Below are positions 34,097 through 45,780 of a stretch of 54,429 nt of DNA, piece by piece. Each line of letters opens with the position of its first letter. Positions within the stretch are counted from its first letter, which is position 1. The notes below the pieces were generated by a model. The model worked only from the letters and a program-made list of their open reading frames with translations, was not told where the DNA came from and did no database searches. The position numbers and the translations under genes were made by a program. Source of the stretch: Altimarinus sp964500515 (lineage in GTDB: Bacteria > Patescibacteriota > Gracilibacteria > BD1-5 > UBA6164); the NCBI GenBank assembly GCA_964500515.1, contig CAZCNE010000009.1, positions 1 through 54,429 on the forward strand, in the 5' to 3' direction.

Positions 34097-34732
34097 TTAG
34101 CATTCTCAAATAACAATACATTTCCAAGCTGACATATGGCTTTTAGTAATCTTGAATATATTTAAAACTTCTCCTCTAATTTCTATTCATATTCAGTTTA
34201 TAATTTTAAATTTTTCTAAATAAATTTTATTGTTTTCTTCAATATTAAATACTTTTATCCTTTTATTATTATTTGCATAAACTGTTCATTCTCATAGATT
34301 TCATAAGTATTTATAATCTTCATCAAATTTTAAATTAAGCCGCAATCAATCAGAGTTTGAATTTAATTCTTTTCATATTGGGATTCTTGTAGGTCAATGA
34401 AAAAGTCATCAATCTCATATATCTCATTTGATATTAAAAACAATTCTTTCACAATTTTTATCTTCAGATTTGTCTACAAATCATCATCATTCAGTACTTT
34501 CTAAGCTTATATGTATTCATAAAAAGTCTCATAAATATTTTCTTAAAAAATTTATACTTGCAGAATTTTTTACCAAATCACTTTCTGAAAGTAAATGACT
34601 TCAAAAATCAACAAATCATTTAGTTTTTATATCAATTCATTTATTTATTGCATTACAGATTTTCCTAAATTCTGTTCTAAATTCATTCTTATTAGGATCT
34701 GGAAAAGTACAATTTCAGTTTTCTAATGTCAT
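34097..34732 (-). CDS. Hypothetical protein
   Basis: 211 aa, no signal peptide or TM. Unusual Gly-rich centre (LESTEGGGFVDKSEDKNC, GDIGDGGLFHGPTRIP) and a beta-rich C-terminus (KIINGIGIEIRGEVLNIFKI) ending WKCIVIGEC. I recognise no family. It lies between uvrB and the riboflavin kinase fusion on the same strand, with gaps of 57 and 71 bp. Confidence 0.7.
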
Positions 34733-34789
34733 AAAATATTTTAAGAAATAATAATATTATGTATAACTATTTAACAGCTTTTGTCAATA

Positions 34790-37387
34790 TTATTTCTTAT
34801 TTTTTCTTAAATCTATAATCCTATCTCTTAATTCCGCTGCTTTTTCAAAATCAAGATTTGCTGAAGCTATATCCATTTCTAATTCTAATCTTTTTATTTC
34901 TTTTTCTAAACTTTGTTTATCAAATTTAGAGTAATCTTCTTTTTTAGTTTTTACTCAAATTTCTTTTATTGTGCTATAAATTGTTGTTGGAGTTATTTCA
35001 TACTTTATATTATAATCATTTTGTATTTTTCTTCTATAATAAGTTAAGTCTATTGCTTTTTTCATACTTTCAGAAATTACAAGTCAATTTTCATCTATAA
35101 ATCTACCATTATCTAAGCGAATCAAATTTCACAAAGCATAATGCAAAAATCCCCCTGCTCCCATACGGTCGCTTCCCCCTTTACAAAGGGGGACTTCTTC
35201 TTTCTCTCTTTTGTAAAGAGGGTTAGGGGAATTTTGTTCCTTTTGTCATTCCGACTGAAATGGAGAAATCTGTTCTATTCCCCCTTGATAAAGGGGGCTA
35301 GGGGGATTTTGTTCTATATCTTTTCAAAATTCATTACTTAACTCTTCGAAAGATCTCTCGACTTCGCTCGAAATGACACTTTCTTGTCATTCTGAATTTA
35401 ATAAAGAATTGCTTAAATTTTGTTTTTTTATAATTACATTGTTTAATGGTTTCTTCACATTTGCTCAGGATGACATACTTTCTAAATTTTTAAATTTGTT
35501 ATTTTGTGATTTTTTAATTTTCTCGCTATACATAATTACTTTACCATTACTATTTCTAGCTGCTCTTCATATAATTTGAACAAGAGAAGAAACACTTCTC
35601 AAAAATCATTGTTTATCAGCATCAAGTATTGCAATTCTTGAAACTTCAGGTAAATCAAGTCACTCTCTAAGTAAATTTACTCAAACTATTACATCTATAT
35701 CTCAAACTCTAAGCATTTTTAAAATTTCAAGTCTTTCAAGAGTTTCTACTTCACTATGTAAATATCTAACTTTATATCAATTTTCAAGTAAATAATCAGT
35801 TAATTCCTCGCTTGATCTTTTTGTTAAAGTTGTAACTAACATCCTTTCATTATTTTCTATGATATAATCTAGATTTTTTGTTATATCATCAATCATAAAT
35901 TCCATAGATTTGACTTCTATTTCTGGGTCAAGAAGTCAAGTTGGTCTTATAACTTGTTGCACAACTCTTTTATCATCATTAGAAATCCAATCTCAATCAA
36001 TTAAAGGATCAAAATTTTTAAAATATTTGAAAGCCTTTGATTGTCATTTTAAGCTTTTTTCAACACTTAAAGAAGGATTTTTAACACATTTCATAATTAC
36101 AAAATCTATATTTTCTTCTTTTTCCTTTTCCCTTGATTTTCAATTTGTTAATTTGTTAATATGAAATTTGCCAATTTTATTTATACTATTTTCTATTTCA
36201 AATTCACCTGGAGTAGCTGAAACAAAAATTACTTGATTCATTTTATTTTCAAATTCGTTAAATCTTAAAGGTCTATTATCAAATGCTGAAGGAAGCCTGA
36301 AACCATTTTCTACTAGATTTTCTTTTCTTGATCTATCTCAGGCATACATTCATCAAATTTGAGGAACTGTCATATGCGATTCATCTATAAAACACAAATA
36401 ATCATCTCAAAAATAATCTATCAAAGTAGCTGGTGGAACTCAAACTTGTCTTCAATCTAAATACCTAGAATAATTTTCTATTCCATTTACATATCAAATT
36501 TCTTGCATCATTTCTATATCATATTCCACTTTTGTTTTTAATCTTTCATATTTTAATACATCTCAAATTTCTTCAAAATATGCTAGCCTTTTTTCTAATT
36601 CTTTTTTTATTTCAGGAACAATTTCTAAAATCCTATCTTTTGTTGTAACTGTATGTTTTGCTGGAAAGACTGAAATTTCTTTTAATTCTTCATAAATTTC
36701 TCAAGTTAAATAATTTCTTCTTGTAATTTTAGCAACTTCATTTCACCAAAATTCAATAGTAAAAATACTTTCTTCACTTGATGGAAATATCTCAAGAACA
36801 TCTCATAAAACCTTAAATGTTCAAGGTCTGAAATCATTTGTAGCTCTTCTATATTGCATAGAAATTAAATCACTTAAAATTTCTTCTAATAAATAAATAT
36901 TTCAAACTTTTATATTAAAAGTTGAAGAGATATATGCGTCAATATCTCAAATACCATAAATGCAACTAACAGAAGCAACGATTATCACATCTCTACGAGT
37001 AAGTAAACTTTGAGTTGCTGCATGACGAAGTCTATCAATTTCTTCATTGATTGTTGCTTCCTTTTCTATATAAGTATCAGTTTTTTTCACATAAGCTTCT
37101 GGTTGATAATAATCATAATACGAAACAAAATAATGAACTGCATTTTCTGGAAAAAATTCTTTAAATTCTTGAGCAAGTTGAGCTGCCAAAGTTTTGTTGT
37201 GAGCAATTATCAAAGTTGGTTTTTTAAAATTTTTTATAATATTTGCCATAGTAAAAGTTTTACCACTTCAAGTAACTCACCAAAGAGTTTGATATTTAAA
37301 TCATTTTTTTAAAAATGAAGTAATTTTTTCTATGGCTTGTGGTTGATCTCAAGTTGGAGAATAATTTGAAACTAACTTAAAAGACAT
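34790..37387 (-). CDS. uvrB: Excinuclease ABC subunit B with two in-frame insertions
   Basis: 865 aa against the usual ~670. Damage-verifying helicase of nucleotide excision repair. Seen: TLWGVTGSGKTFT (Walker A), VSYYDYYQPEAYV (beta-hairpin), IEKEATINEEIDRLRHAAT, FIDESHMTVPQIGGMY (DESH), VIRPTGLLDPEIEV, GLDLPEVSRIAILDADKQGF, QIIGRAARN and a C-terminal UvrC-binding helix pair (FEKAAELRDRIIDLRK). Insert 1, about 73 codons (35966-36186), lies between EFEIENSI and VVQQVIRPTG. Insert 2, about 147 codons (35075-35515), lies between GKVIMYSEKI and SESMKKAIDLTYYRRK and is built from palindromic DNA repeats. The frame is kept throughout, so the protein is probably made. Confidence 0.93.
35148..35410. 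repeat. Stacked palindromic repeats inside uvrB
   Basis: At least three CCCCC/GGGGG palindrome units (35148-35193, 35207-35236, 35276-35311) alternate with two repeats of another kind: TGTCATTCCGACTGAAATGG (35244 onward) and AGATCTCTCGACTTCGCTCG (from about 35350) followed by TGTCATTCTGAATTTAATAA. The block is translated on the minus strand without a stop, giving pieces such as QNPPSPLYQGG and SVISSEVERSFEE. Confidence 0.9.
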
Positions 37388-37621
37388 TTAAATTTAAAAT
37401 TAAAAAAATAAGTAAAACCTATTTATATTATTTAAATATTTTAATTATAATAATATAAAGTTTCAATCAGTAAATAATAAGTATTATTTAGATTTTTCAA
37501 AATAATTTTTAAAGAGTTTAATTTCTTTATTTATATTTTTATAAAGATTTTGTTTTTTTATAGTTAAATATATAATAAAAAGGAATATATTATTTTTATA
37601 TTATTATTTTTTTTATAAAAT

Positions 37622-40600
37622 ATGAAAAAATTTTTACTATTATTAACTTTTGTATTTTATTTATTTACAAGTTTTGAATGATTTGCTATGATTTGAGACT
37701 CTCAAGATAATCCTGCAAGATCATGTAAAGAAATTAAACATATAAACTCTTGAGCTACTGATGGAATTTATTGGCTTAAAAGTGGTAGTATGACCGAAGC
37801 AAAAAATTACTACTGTGATATGACAACTGATGGCTGATGATAGCAATTATTATTTCAAAGAAGAGGTTGAAGTGACAATAAAAACACTGAATCATGTGGT
37901 AATTCTCTAAATGAATTTCTTCATAATAGTTCTTGCAATATTACAGCATTAACACAAACTTGAATTTCTTACAGCGAGTCATACAATGCAGGAATTGTAG
38001 AAAATGAGATAAACAATTTCAAAGCACAAGAATATATGTTTATACAATATGATTCAACAATGACTCCAGATCTTGATGATGCTTATGTTATTCATTCTAC
38101 TAATTCTATTTTTCCTAATGATCATACTAATTCTTGACATGACATTTCCATACAAAAAGTATGTAATATTAATAATGAGAATTGTGATAACACAGATGTG
38201 TTTTGGAGATATATATGAAATTCTTGGTTTCACAATGCTTTATGTAATCAATGATTTTCAACAGACAGTAGCTATAATGGAGACTACGCCTATTGTCACA
38301 ATGGAGTAGGTTCATGAGCTTCTGTCTATGAAGCAAATTCACTGTTTTGAACAAGAAGTTCTTATAATGAAATAAAATTATGGAAACATGAATGATCTTC
38401 TAAAAATTTTGCAGAAAGAGTTTATATTAGATCTAGCCTTCCTCTTTATGATGCTGATTTTTTTATAACAACATGGAAAACAGATAATCCTGGAACAAGC
38501 AACAATACTTCGATTACTATTCCCACATATGGTGTAGGATACAATTATGATGTTGACTGGACTTGTGATGGAGTTTTTGATGATTTAGCAGTAAAAGGTT
38601 CTATAACCCATAATTATAGCACATCTGGCACATACAATGTTTGTATTCGTGGAAAATTTCCACAAATTTATTTTAACAACTCTGGTGATAAATTAAAAAT
38701 TATTGATATCAAACAATGGTGAAGTTTGAAATGGAGAACTATGCTTAAATCATTTTACTGAGCTTGAAATCTAGATGTAACAGCTAATGATGCCCCTGAT
38801 TTATCGCAAGTAACAGATTTATCGTTCATGTTTAGAGGTGCAAAAAGTCTAGTTGGAAATTACGCTTTTAACAATTGGAATGTTAGCAATGTAACTAATA
38901 TATCATCTATGTTCAGATGAGCAACTAATTTTAATCAACCTTTAAATAATTGGGATACAAGCAATATGACAAATATGTCTGAATTGTTTTATTTAGCAAC
39001 TAATTTTAATCAACCTCTAAGTAATTGGAACACTAGTAATGTTAAAGATATGGCTCATATGTTCAATAATGCATCGAGTTTTAATCAACCTCTAAATAAT
39101 TGGAATACAAGCAATGTTACAAATATGACTTATATGTTTAATAATGCAGTTAATTTTAATCAGCCAATCAGCAATTGGAACACTAGTAATGTTACAAACA
39201 TGTCTTTATTTATGTTTAATGCAAAAAAATTTAATCAATCAATTAATACAAATATAGTAAATACATGAACTGTAAATCAATACATAGCTTGGAATGTATG
39301 AAATGTAAAAAACTTTAGTCAAGCATTTTCATTTATGAGTGAGTTTAATCAAGATTTAGACAAATGGGATATTACATGAGTTAGTGATGCTGGTTGACTT
39401 AGCTCAATGTTTTCAAACTCCAAAAAATTTAATTGAAACATAAGTACTTGGGATACTAGTAAAATAAGATGGTTTAACAATACTTTAAGTAGTTGTTATT
39501 CATTTAATCAAGATATTTCAAAATGGGATTTTTCTTCAGCAACAAGAGTTGATGGGATGTTAATGGTTGCAGAAAATTTTTCTGATTATAATTATGATGC
39601 TCTACTAAGAAGTTGGCATAAAAATTATTTAAATACTCCTCCAAGTAATTGATGAAGAAGCAATAATTATATTTCTGTTTATTATTGTGAAGCTTGAGCT
39701 GAAAGACAAGCTTTAATAGATGCAGGATGGAAAATTTCAGATTCTTGAAAAAGATGTTCAAAAACTTATGCACCATTATCCAAACCAAATTTGGATAAAT
39801 TATCTGACACATGAAAAACAAATACTGATAAAATAACAAATAACACAAGTCCTAGCTTTACTTGAACTTGTTTATCATGATCTGAAGTTAAAATTTATCT
39901 TGGTAGTTGATGAGTTGTATGAAAAAATGAAACATCACTAGCAACAACTACTTGTTCTGCAGAATGAATTTTTAGTACTAATCTAGCAACATCATTAACT
40001 TGAGGATTGTATCAAATTTCTTATACACAAAAAACTCTTAACCCTTCAGGATGAAGACCAGAATCAGAAAAATCTCCGTGATTAAATATTATTATAGATG
40101 ATAACAAACCTCATAGTATTGATATAGAAATAGATACTTTAACAAATAATAGTATTCATTTCCCTATATTAAAATTTAAAGCTCAAGATAGTGAAACATG
40201 AATTTGGAAATATGAATTAGAGATTGATGATGATTGAAATATAACTACACATACTTGAGCTTGAGTTATAACTTATAGTCCTTTATGAATGGATCAAAAT
40301 AAAAATTCTCATAAAGTAAAAATTAAGGCATATGATATTGCATGAAATTCAATTGAAAGAATTGTAGAATATCCTCCTATAGTAAATATTCAAACTTGAT
40401 CAACTTTATCAAACTCCCCTATAACAATTTCAGCACATATATACTGACCAAATATTATCACAAATGTAACAGCTACTGGTTCAGATGAAAATAATAATCC
40501 GATATGGGATTCTATAGTTTGCACACCTGATTTAAGCACGAATACAAAAGACACTACTTGTACAATTAATATAAAGTGAACTTGATATTTAAAAATTTTT

Positions 40601-42910
40601 GCTAATGACTCAATCGGTGCTGAATGATATGCCTGACAAACTTACATTATAGATACTAGTTGACCAACAATAACAATTGTTGATGATATAGATTTAATTC
40701 CAACGAAAAGTGAAAGTGTAAAAATTAGTGTAAGTGATAATCTAGTAAGCTGATGATCCTTTACTTGAGCTAATCTTTTACCAAGTTCATATAAATACAT
40801 TTTAATTACTTGAAGTTCTTTATGTGATGCAACAAGTGATTTTTCAAATGCTACAAGTTTTTCTTCCGATCAAGTTTATAATTTTTCTGATGAAAGCTTT
40901 AATTGAAAATATATTTGCACAAAAGCAGAAGATAAAGTTGGAAATACAAGTTACAAAAAATCTACTAATCCTTTCAATATAGATTTAACTCCACCTAATA
41001 TTGATTTTTGAACTAATAATAAAAATATAAATAAAAATAATTCAAATCAAGATTATACTCTTATGTGAGTTTGTAGTTATTTGGATAATCCTATAAAAAT
41101 AGAAATAGTTTGAACAGATCCACTAATTTCTCAGACTTGATCATGTAAATCAGATAACACATTTAATATGATTTTTTCTTGATCAATTATCCAAAATTTA
41201 CCTGATTGAGATATATTTTTTAAATTATCACAAGGTGATCAAGTAGAAAATATAAGTACAAAATTTTTATCAATAATTAAAGATACAGTTTTACCAAGTT
41301 GAACTATAAACTATTCTACAAATACATGGACAAATTCTTGACTCACATTAAATTTGATTTGATCAGAAAATATTGAAACTCCTGATTGATGGGATTTTTT
41401 GAGTCCTAAAAATTTTTCAAAAATTTTTACTCAAAATTGATCTTGAACAATTATTATAATTGATAATACTTGAAACACCTGATCTGTAGATTATAATATT
41501 TCAAATATAGATAATATTTCTCCAAATTGTTGAGATTGGGAATTAAATCCAAAACTTCCAACTTGGTCAAACACATCAATTTTGGCTAAATTAAATAATT
41601 CAACAGATTTAGAAAGTTGAATAAATATTTGAACTTGATCATGTAGTATTGATACAAAATGATGAAACTGTAGTTTAATAATTTCAGATAATGCATGAAA
41701 TACAAAAAATTGTACTAGCCCAAATATTGATAATTTAGATTTAAATAAACCAAATATTTCAATAAGTCAAAGTCAAAATTTATTTTCTTGAAGTGTTAAA
41801 ATAGATTTTTCATGAAATGATAGTGATAGCTGAATAAATAAAGTTTTTTGTAAAATATCTCCCATAGATGATATTTTTAATAATTGCACAAATTATTGAA
41901 CATGAAAAAATATAGTATGATATTATTCTTGAAGTTTAGATAATTGAAATTATTCCTTAGAAATTTTTGCTATAGATAATGCAAACAATACTTGAAGTAT
42001 TGTAAAATATAATTTTACAGTTAACAAAGAAACTTCAAATACTCCGACTAATTCATGATATTTAAATGCTTGACCTTGACCAGTTATAAAACCAAATACA
42101 AACAATAATACAAACAGTAATAGCACCAATAATACAAATAACAATCCACCAAAAAATGAAACAACAAATGAAACAACAGAAGAAAATACAAAAACTTCTT
42201 CAAATCAAGATGAAAAAGAAACAGTAAATAATGATACAATAAATGATGTTATTTACATAGAAAACAAAAAATGAATTTTTGAATACCAAACAAAAAATTA
42301 TGAATCTTGTAATATAATAAAACAAATAAATGAAAATAATAATAAAGAAACTAAATATGAAGATGTATCAAATTCTCCTTATCTAAATGCAATAAAAAAA
42401 CTTGAAAATACTGATATTATAGATTGAATAAAAGTTTGAGATAAAATAAATTTTGAACCAAAAAGAAATATAAGTAGAGCTGAATTTTTAAAAATTATTT
42501 TAAAAGTGCATTGTTATGAATATAAAAATATTTCTATAAATGAAATAAATACTTGATTTAAAGATATTGACTCAAATAAAAATTCTTGGCAAGCAAAAGT
42601 AATTGAAAAAGCAAAAAGATTATGATTAGTAAATTGATACAATGATTGAAATTTCAGAGCTGATAGAGAAATAAGTAAAATTGAAGCAATGAAAATTATG
42701 CTAAGAATAGCTTTGTTGAAAGTAAGTGATTGATATGAAACTAATTATACAGATATAAATGAAAAATGGCAAAAAAAATACGCTTATCAATTAGAACAAA
42801 TTTGATTAATGAATCCTAAAGATTCAAACTATTTATTTAATCCAGATTTATGAGTTTCAAGAGAGTTTATGGTTAAACTCATAACTGACTTAGTAAGCTT
42901 ATACAAATAA
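37622..42910 (+). CDS. Giant surface adhesin (fibrinogen-like, BspA-like, SLH), with in-frame UAG
   Basis: 1762 codons. Signal peptide (MKKFLLLLTFVFYLFTS); fibrinogen-related N-terminal region with CDMTTDGGG; a PKD/Ig-like segment; BspA-like (DUF285) repeats at residues ~397-646 (NWNTSNVTNMSxMFxxAxxFNQP units); several Ig-like domains (ITIVDDIDLIPTKSESV and on); an Asn/Thr/Glu-rich linker; and two or three SLH domains at the end (NISRAEFLKIILKVHCYE, REFMVKLITDLVSLYK) to anchor it in the cell wall layer. A single UAG at 37841-37843 interrupts it exactly where the paralogous pilin at 48270 has Trp after DGGG (TGG). The remaining 1688 codons are open. Nonsense mutation, sequencing error or readthrough are possible. 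Confidence 0.88.
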
Positions 42911-43066
42911 ATTTTCTTTAATTTTATGATTTATATTTCAGAAAAATCAGATGCTTCAATGAAGTTGGAACTACCAAATACTAATAAAAAAATAATATAA
43001 ATCCAAAATCTGTAGTTTCGGCAGAAATAATTCATTCAAATAAGCTTGAAATAATTACAAAAATAG

Positions 43067-44074
43067 ATGCTTGAAAAACTTATTTCAAATACAAATTTAT
43101 TGAGAGCTGTTGATGAAGGAATAATAACTTTATCAGAAACATCATCAGCTGTTATTGATGCATTAAACAGTAAACAAGTATCGGAAATTCAAAAGCCAGA
43201 TATAGCATTTTTAAGCAAAATGAAAACTCCTGTTAATACAGAAGAAGAAAATAGATTTTATCAAGTTGAACAATTTGTTATTGAAGCAAGTGATTTTTTA
43301 AATAAAAATCTTGATTGAACTATTCAAAGAAAAAATTGAAAAAGATTTTTGATTCTAGAAAATGACAATACACAAATATTTGAAATAATAGAACAAAGAT
43401 GAAATATAATAATTGCAAAAAATCCTATAACAAAAATGCATATTATATATAAATTTGAATGAGAAAAATCTGATAAAAATAATCATATATTATGGTGATT
43501 GGATAACATAACAAAAACTCATATTGATTGATATTATGAAGTTACATGAAATAATTCTTATTGATGAATTTACTTCCCAAATGATGAAAAAATTATTAAT
43601 GGAAAAAATTATTATTATGTATGACAAAATTGAGAGACAAAACACTTATGAGATTTCAAAAATGTTTGAGATTTAAAACAATTTTGAGATACAGTGTACT
43701 TTGAATGAAGTAATCACGATTCTAAAAACATTGTTATACATAATTGATCTTGAGTGAATAAAATTCCATATTGATGGAATATACCAAGAGAATCTGAATC
43801 TTGAAGATATTTTTTGCATATAATAAATAATATATGAAATCAACAACAAAATGAAAAACACTCATTATTTGATTTATGTTTACTTATATATGTTTTTCAA
43901 AATGCTGATGAATTTACTTTTGAATTAAAAAATGAATGATGAAAAGAGATTCTATGAAATGAAATAGAATGGGACTTCAAAGAAAAAAGAAGAATTTTTC
44001 CTTGATATAGGATTAAAAAAATTAAACAGTATTTATATGGTTTACATTTTGGTAATAAATATATAAAAGATTAG
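43067..44074 (+). CDS. Hypothetical protein, N-terminus possibly lost by frameshift
   Basis: 335 aa from ATG 43067. N-terminal half helical (LISNTNLLRAVDEGIITLSE), C-terminal half beta-rich with many UGA glycines (TGNNSYGGIYFPND, YGWNIPRESESGRYF). No family recognised. Just upstream, two other frames look coding: MIYISEKSDASMKLELPNTN from 42926, and PKSVVSAEIIHSNKLEIITK at about 43003-43060. This suggests that an original N-terminus of about 45 aa was shifted out of frame twice. UAG stop. Confidence 0.65.
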
Positions 44075-44144
44075 TTCATTAATTTTTGCATTTTTCAAAT
44101 TTTTTATATAATACAGTCACTTTTTTATAATTAACAATATTTTT

Positions 44145-44591
44145 ATGGAAACTACTTTAATTTTACTTAAACCAGATACTGTTCAAAGATCACTTATTTG
44201 ACAAATTATTTCAAGAATCGAAAATAAATGATTAAAAATAGTTTGAATGAAAATGATGCAACTTGATGAAGCGATTATAAACGAACATTATGATTTTTTG
44301 ATGGATAAACCATTTTTCCCTATTTTGAGATCATATATGATGTCAGCTCCAGTTGTAGCAATGGCTGTAGCTTGAAACAATGCAGTAAAAACTATTAGAG
44401 CTCTTACTTGAGCAACAAATCCACAAGAAGCTTTACCAGGAACTATTAGATGAGATTTTGGATTAACTATGGATGCAAATATAATCCATGCTAGTGATTC
44501 AACTGAAACAGCAGAAAAAGAATTAAAAAGATTTTTTAAAGATTGAGAAATATGTAATTATGAAAAGATAAGCGATAAAACAGTTGGATAA
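44145..44591 (+). CDS. ndk: Nucleoside diphosphate kinase
   Basis: 148 aa, normal length. Catalyses phosphate transfer between NTPs and NDPs. Seen: TLILLKPDTVQR, KPFFPILRSYMMSAPVVAMA, RALTGATNP, GTIRGDFG and the catalytic-His motif NIIHASDS (usual NxxHGSDS, here Ala for Gly). Followed by a strong terminator. Single gene. Confidence 0.95.
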
Positions 44592-44595
44592 CAAA

Positions 44596-44630
44596 AAAGA
44601 TAGTTTTTAAAAACTATCTTTTATTTTTTC
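44596..44630 (+). terminator. Rho-independent terminator after ndk
   Basis: AAAAGATAGTTTTT pairs with AAAAACTATCTTTT as a near-perfect palindrome, followed by ATTTTTTCC. Its right arm overlaps the end of the convergent zinc-ribbon gene. Confidence 0.8.
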
Positions 44631-44884
44631 CATCTTTCTAGTTTTGGAATAGATCTTGTAAAAATCCATGCTAAAAATTTTGGCATTCATTGTTTTTTCA
44701 TTTGTTCTATGCAAAACTCTTGCATTTTTTCAGCTGTATCAATTTCAGGATTCGTAAATTCTCAATTTTCATAACAATAAGAACAATAAATTTCACTTTT
44801 TGATCAATCTTTTTCTGTTCATCATTTATTTGGATCTTTACTCATAGGCATTCAACAACTTTGACAAAATTTATTTTTTTTCAT
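44621..44884 (-). CDS. Putative zinc-ribbon protein
   Basis: 87 aa. FCQSCGMPMSKDPNKGGTEK, then SEIYCSYCYENGEFTNPEI: two CxxC pairs in the pattern of the small zinc-ribbon family that begins (F)CQSCGMPM. The C-terminal helix carries MQEFCIEQMKKQGMP. Role unknown. Convergent with ndk; divergent from groES. Confidence 0.82.
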
Positions 44885-44981
44885 ATATTAAAAATACTTT
44901 ATATAATACTAAATGTATATTATTTTAAAAAGGAAAATAATCAAGAAAATAATTGTAAAAATTATATTTACATAAAAAAAT

Positions 44982-45009
44982 TTGACTTTAAAATTAACAC
45001 CTATATAAT
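44982..45009 (+). promoter_or_regulatory. groES-groEL promoter
   Basis: TTGACT (44982-44987), 16-bp spacer, TATAAT (45004-45009), 35 bp before the groES start. The -10 box lies inside the CIRCE-like operator, so a bound repressor would block it. Confidence 0.75.
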
Positions 45010-45020
45010 TTGAGTGCTAA
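44994..45020 (+). promoter_or_regulatory. CIRCE-like operator (HrcA binding site)
   Basis: Right half GAGTGCTAA is perfect (45012-45020). Left half TTAACACCT (44994-45002) matches 6 of 9 of TTAGCACTC. The spacer is exactly 9 bp, the CIRCE geometry. Heat-shock control of groESL by HrcA is therefore likely; hrcA is not in the window. Confidence 0.78.
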
Positions 45021-45044
45021 TTTATTTTTTAATTTTTTAAAAAT

Positions 45045-45323
45045 ATGTTAAAACCTTTAAGTGATAGAGTTGTTTTGAAACCAATAGAAAAAGACAATAT
45101 CACAAAAAGTGGTATTTATATACCTGAAACTGCAAATAAAGAAAAACCATATATGTATGAAGTTATAGCAATATGACCTGGAAAAAAAGATTCTCAAATG
45201 GATAGTATAAAAATTTGAGATAAAATTCTTTGTAGTCAATATGCTTGAGATGATGTAAAAATTGATTGAGAAGAATACAAAATAATTGGAATAGAGTATA
45301 TTTTAGCGAAAATTGAAAATTAA
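45045..45323 (+). CDS. groES: Co-chaperonin GroES
   Basis: 92 aa. LKPLSDRVVLKPIEKDNITK, SGIYIPETANKEKPYMYEVI, GDKILCSQYAGDDVKIDGEE and YKIIGIEYILAKIE match the GroES fold and length, including the mobile loop (KSGIYIP). Caps GroEL. First gene of the CIRCE-controlled operon; groEL comes after an interposed four-helix-bundle gene. Confidence 0.95.
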
Positions 45324-45348
45324 AAAATTACAAATTAACAAATTAAGT

Positions 45349-45738
45349 ATGAAATTTGAAAAATTTGAAGATATTCCAATATGGAAAGAATCACTAATTG
45401 CAACTAAATTAATTTATGATTTAACTTCAAAAACAAATTTTTCAAAAGATTTTTCTCTTAGAGATCAAATTAGAAGAGCTGTAATTTCTATAAGTAGTAA
45501 TATTGTAGAATGATATGAAAGGCACAATAATAATGAATTTATTAGATTTTTAAAAATAGCTAAATGATCTTGTGGTGAAGTAAGAAATCAATTACATATT
45601 TGATTTACAATTTGATATATAACAAAAGAAGAATTTGCAAAGTCTCAAGAAATATTTCTTGAGTTATCTAAAAAGATATTTTGATTTATAAATTATCTTG
45701 AAACAAAAAGAAAAAATTTAGAATTCATTAACAAATAA
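45349..45738 (+). CDS. Four-helix-bundle protein (23S rRNA IVS type) inserted between groES and groEL
   Basis: 129 aa. MKFEKFEDIPIWKESLIATK, LRDQIRRAVISISSNIVEGY and EFIRFLKIAKGSCGEVRNQL are typical of the S23/four-helix-bundle family first seen as ORFs in 23S rRNA intervening sequences. Function unknown, suspected nucleic-acid binding and mobile. Short CAAATTAACAAATT-type sequences flank it (45331-45345) and recur reversed in uvrB insert 1. ATG 45349 is preferred; the frame is open slightly upstream, from 45313. Confidence 0.88.
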
Positions 45739-45780
45739 TTTGTTAATGTGTTAATATTTTAATTTATTAATTATTTTTCT

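Noticed and set aside
37010..37312. Plus-strand ORF of about 100 codons within uvrB
   Set aside because: Shadow of the conserved UvrB helicase region on the other strand.
38966..39268. Separate short adhesin gene starting at an internal Met
   Set aside because: It is an internal stretch of BspA-like repeats. The apparent ends are UGA codons, which are Gly here.
44101..44144. Promoter for ndk (TATATAATAC)
   Set aside because: A -10-like box is present, but no credible -35 at proper spacing in this AT-rich stretch.
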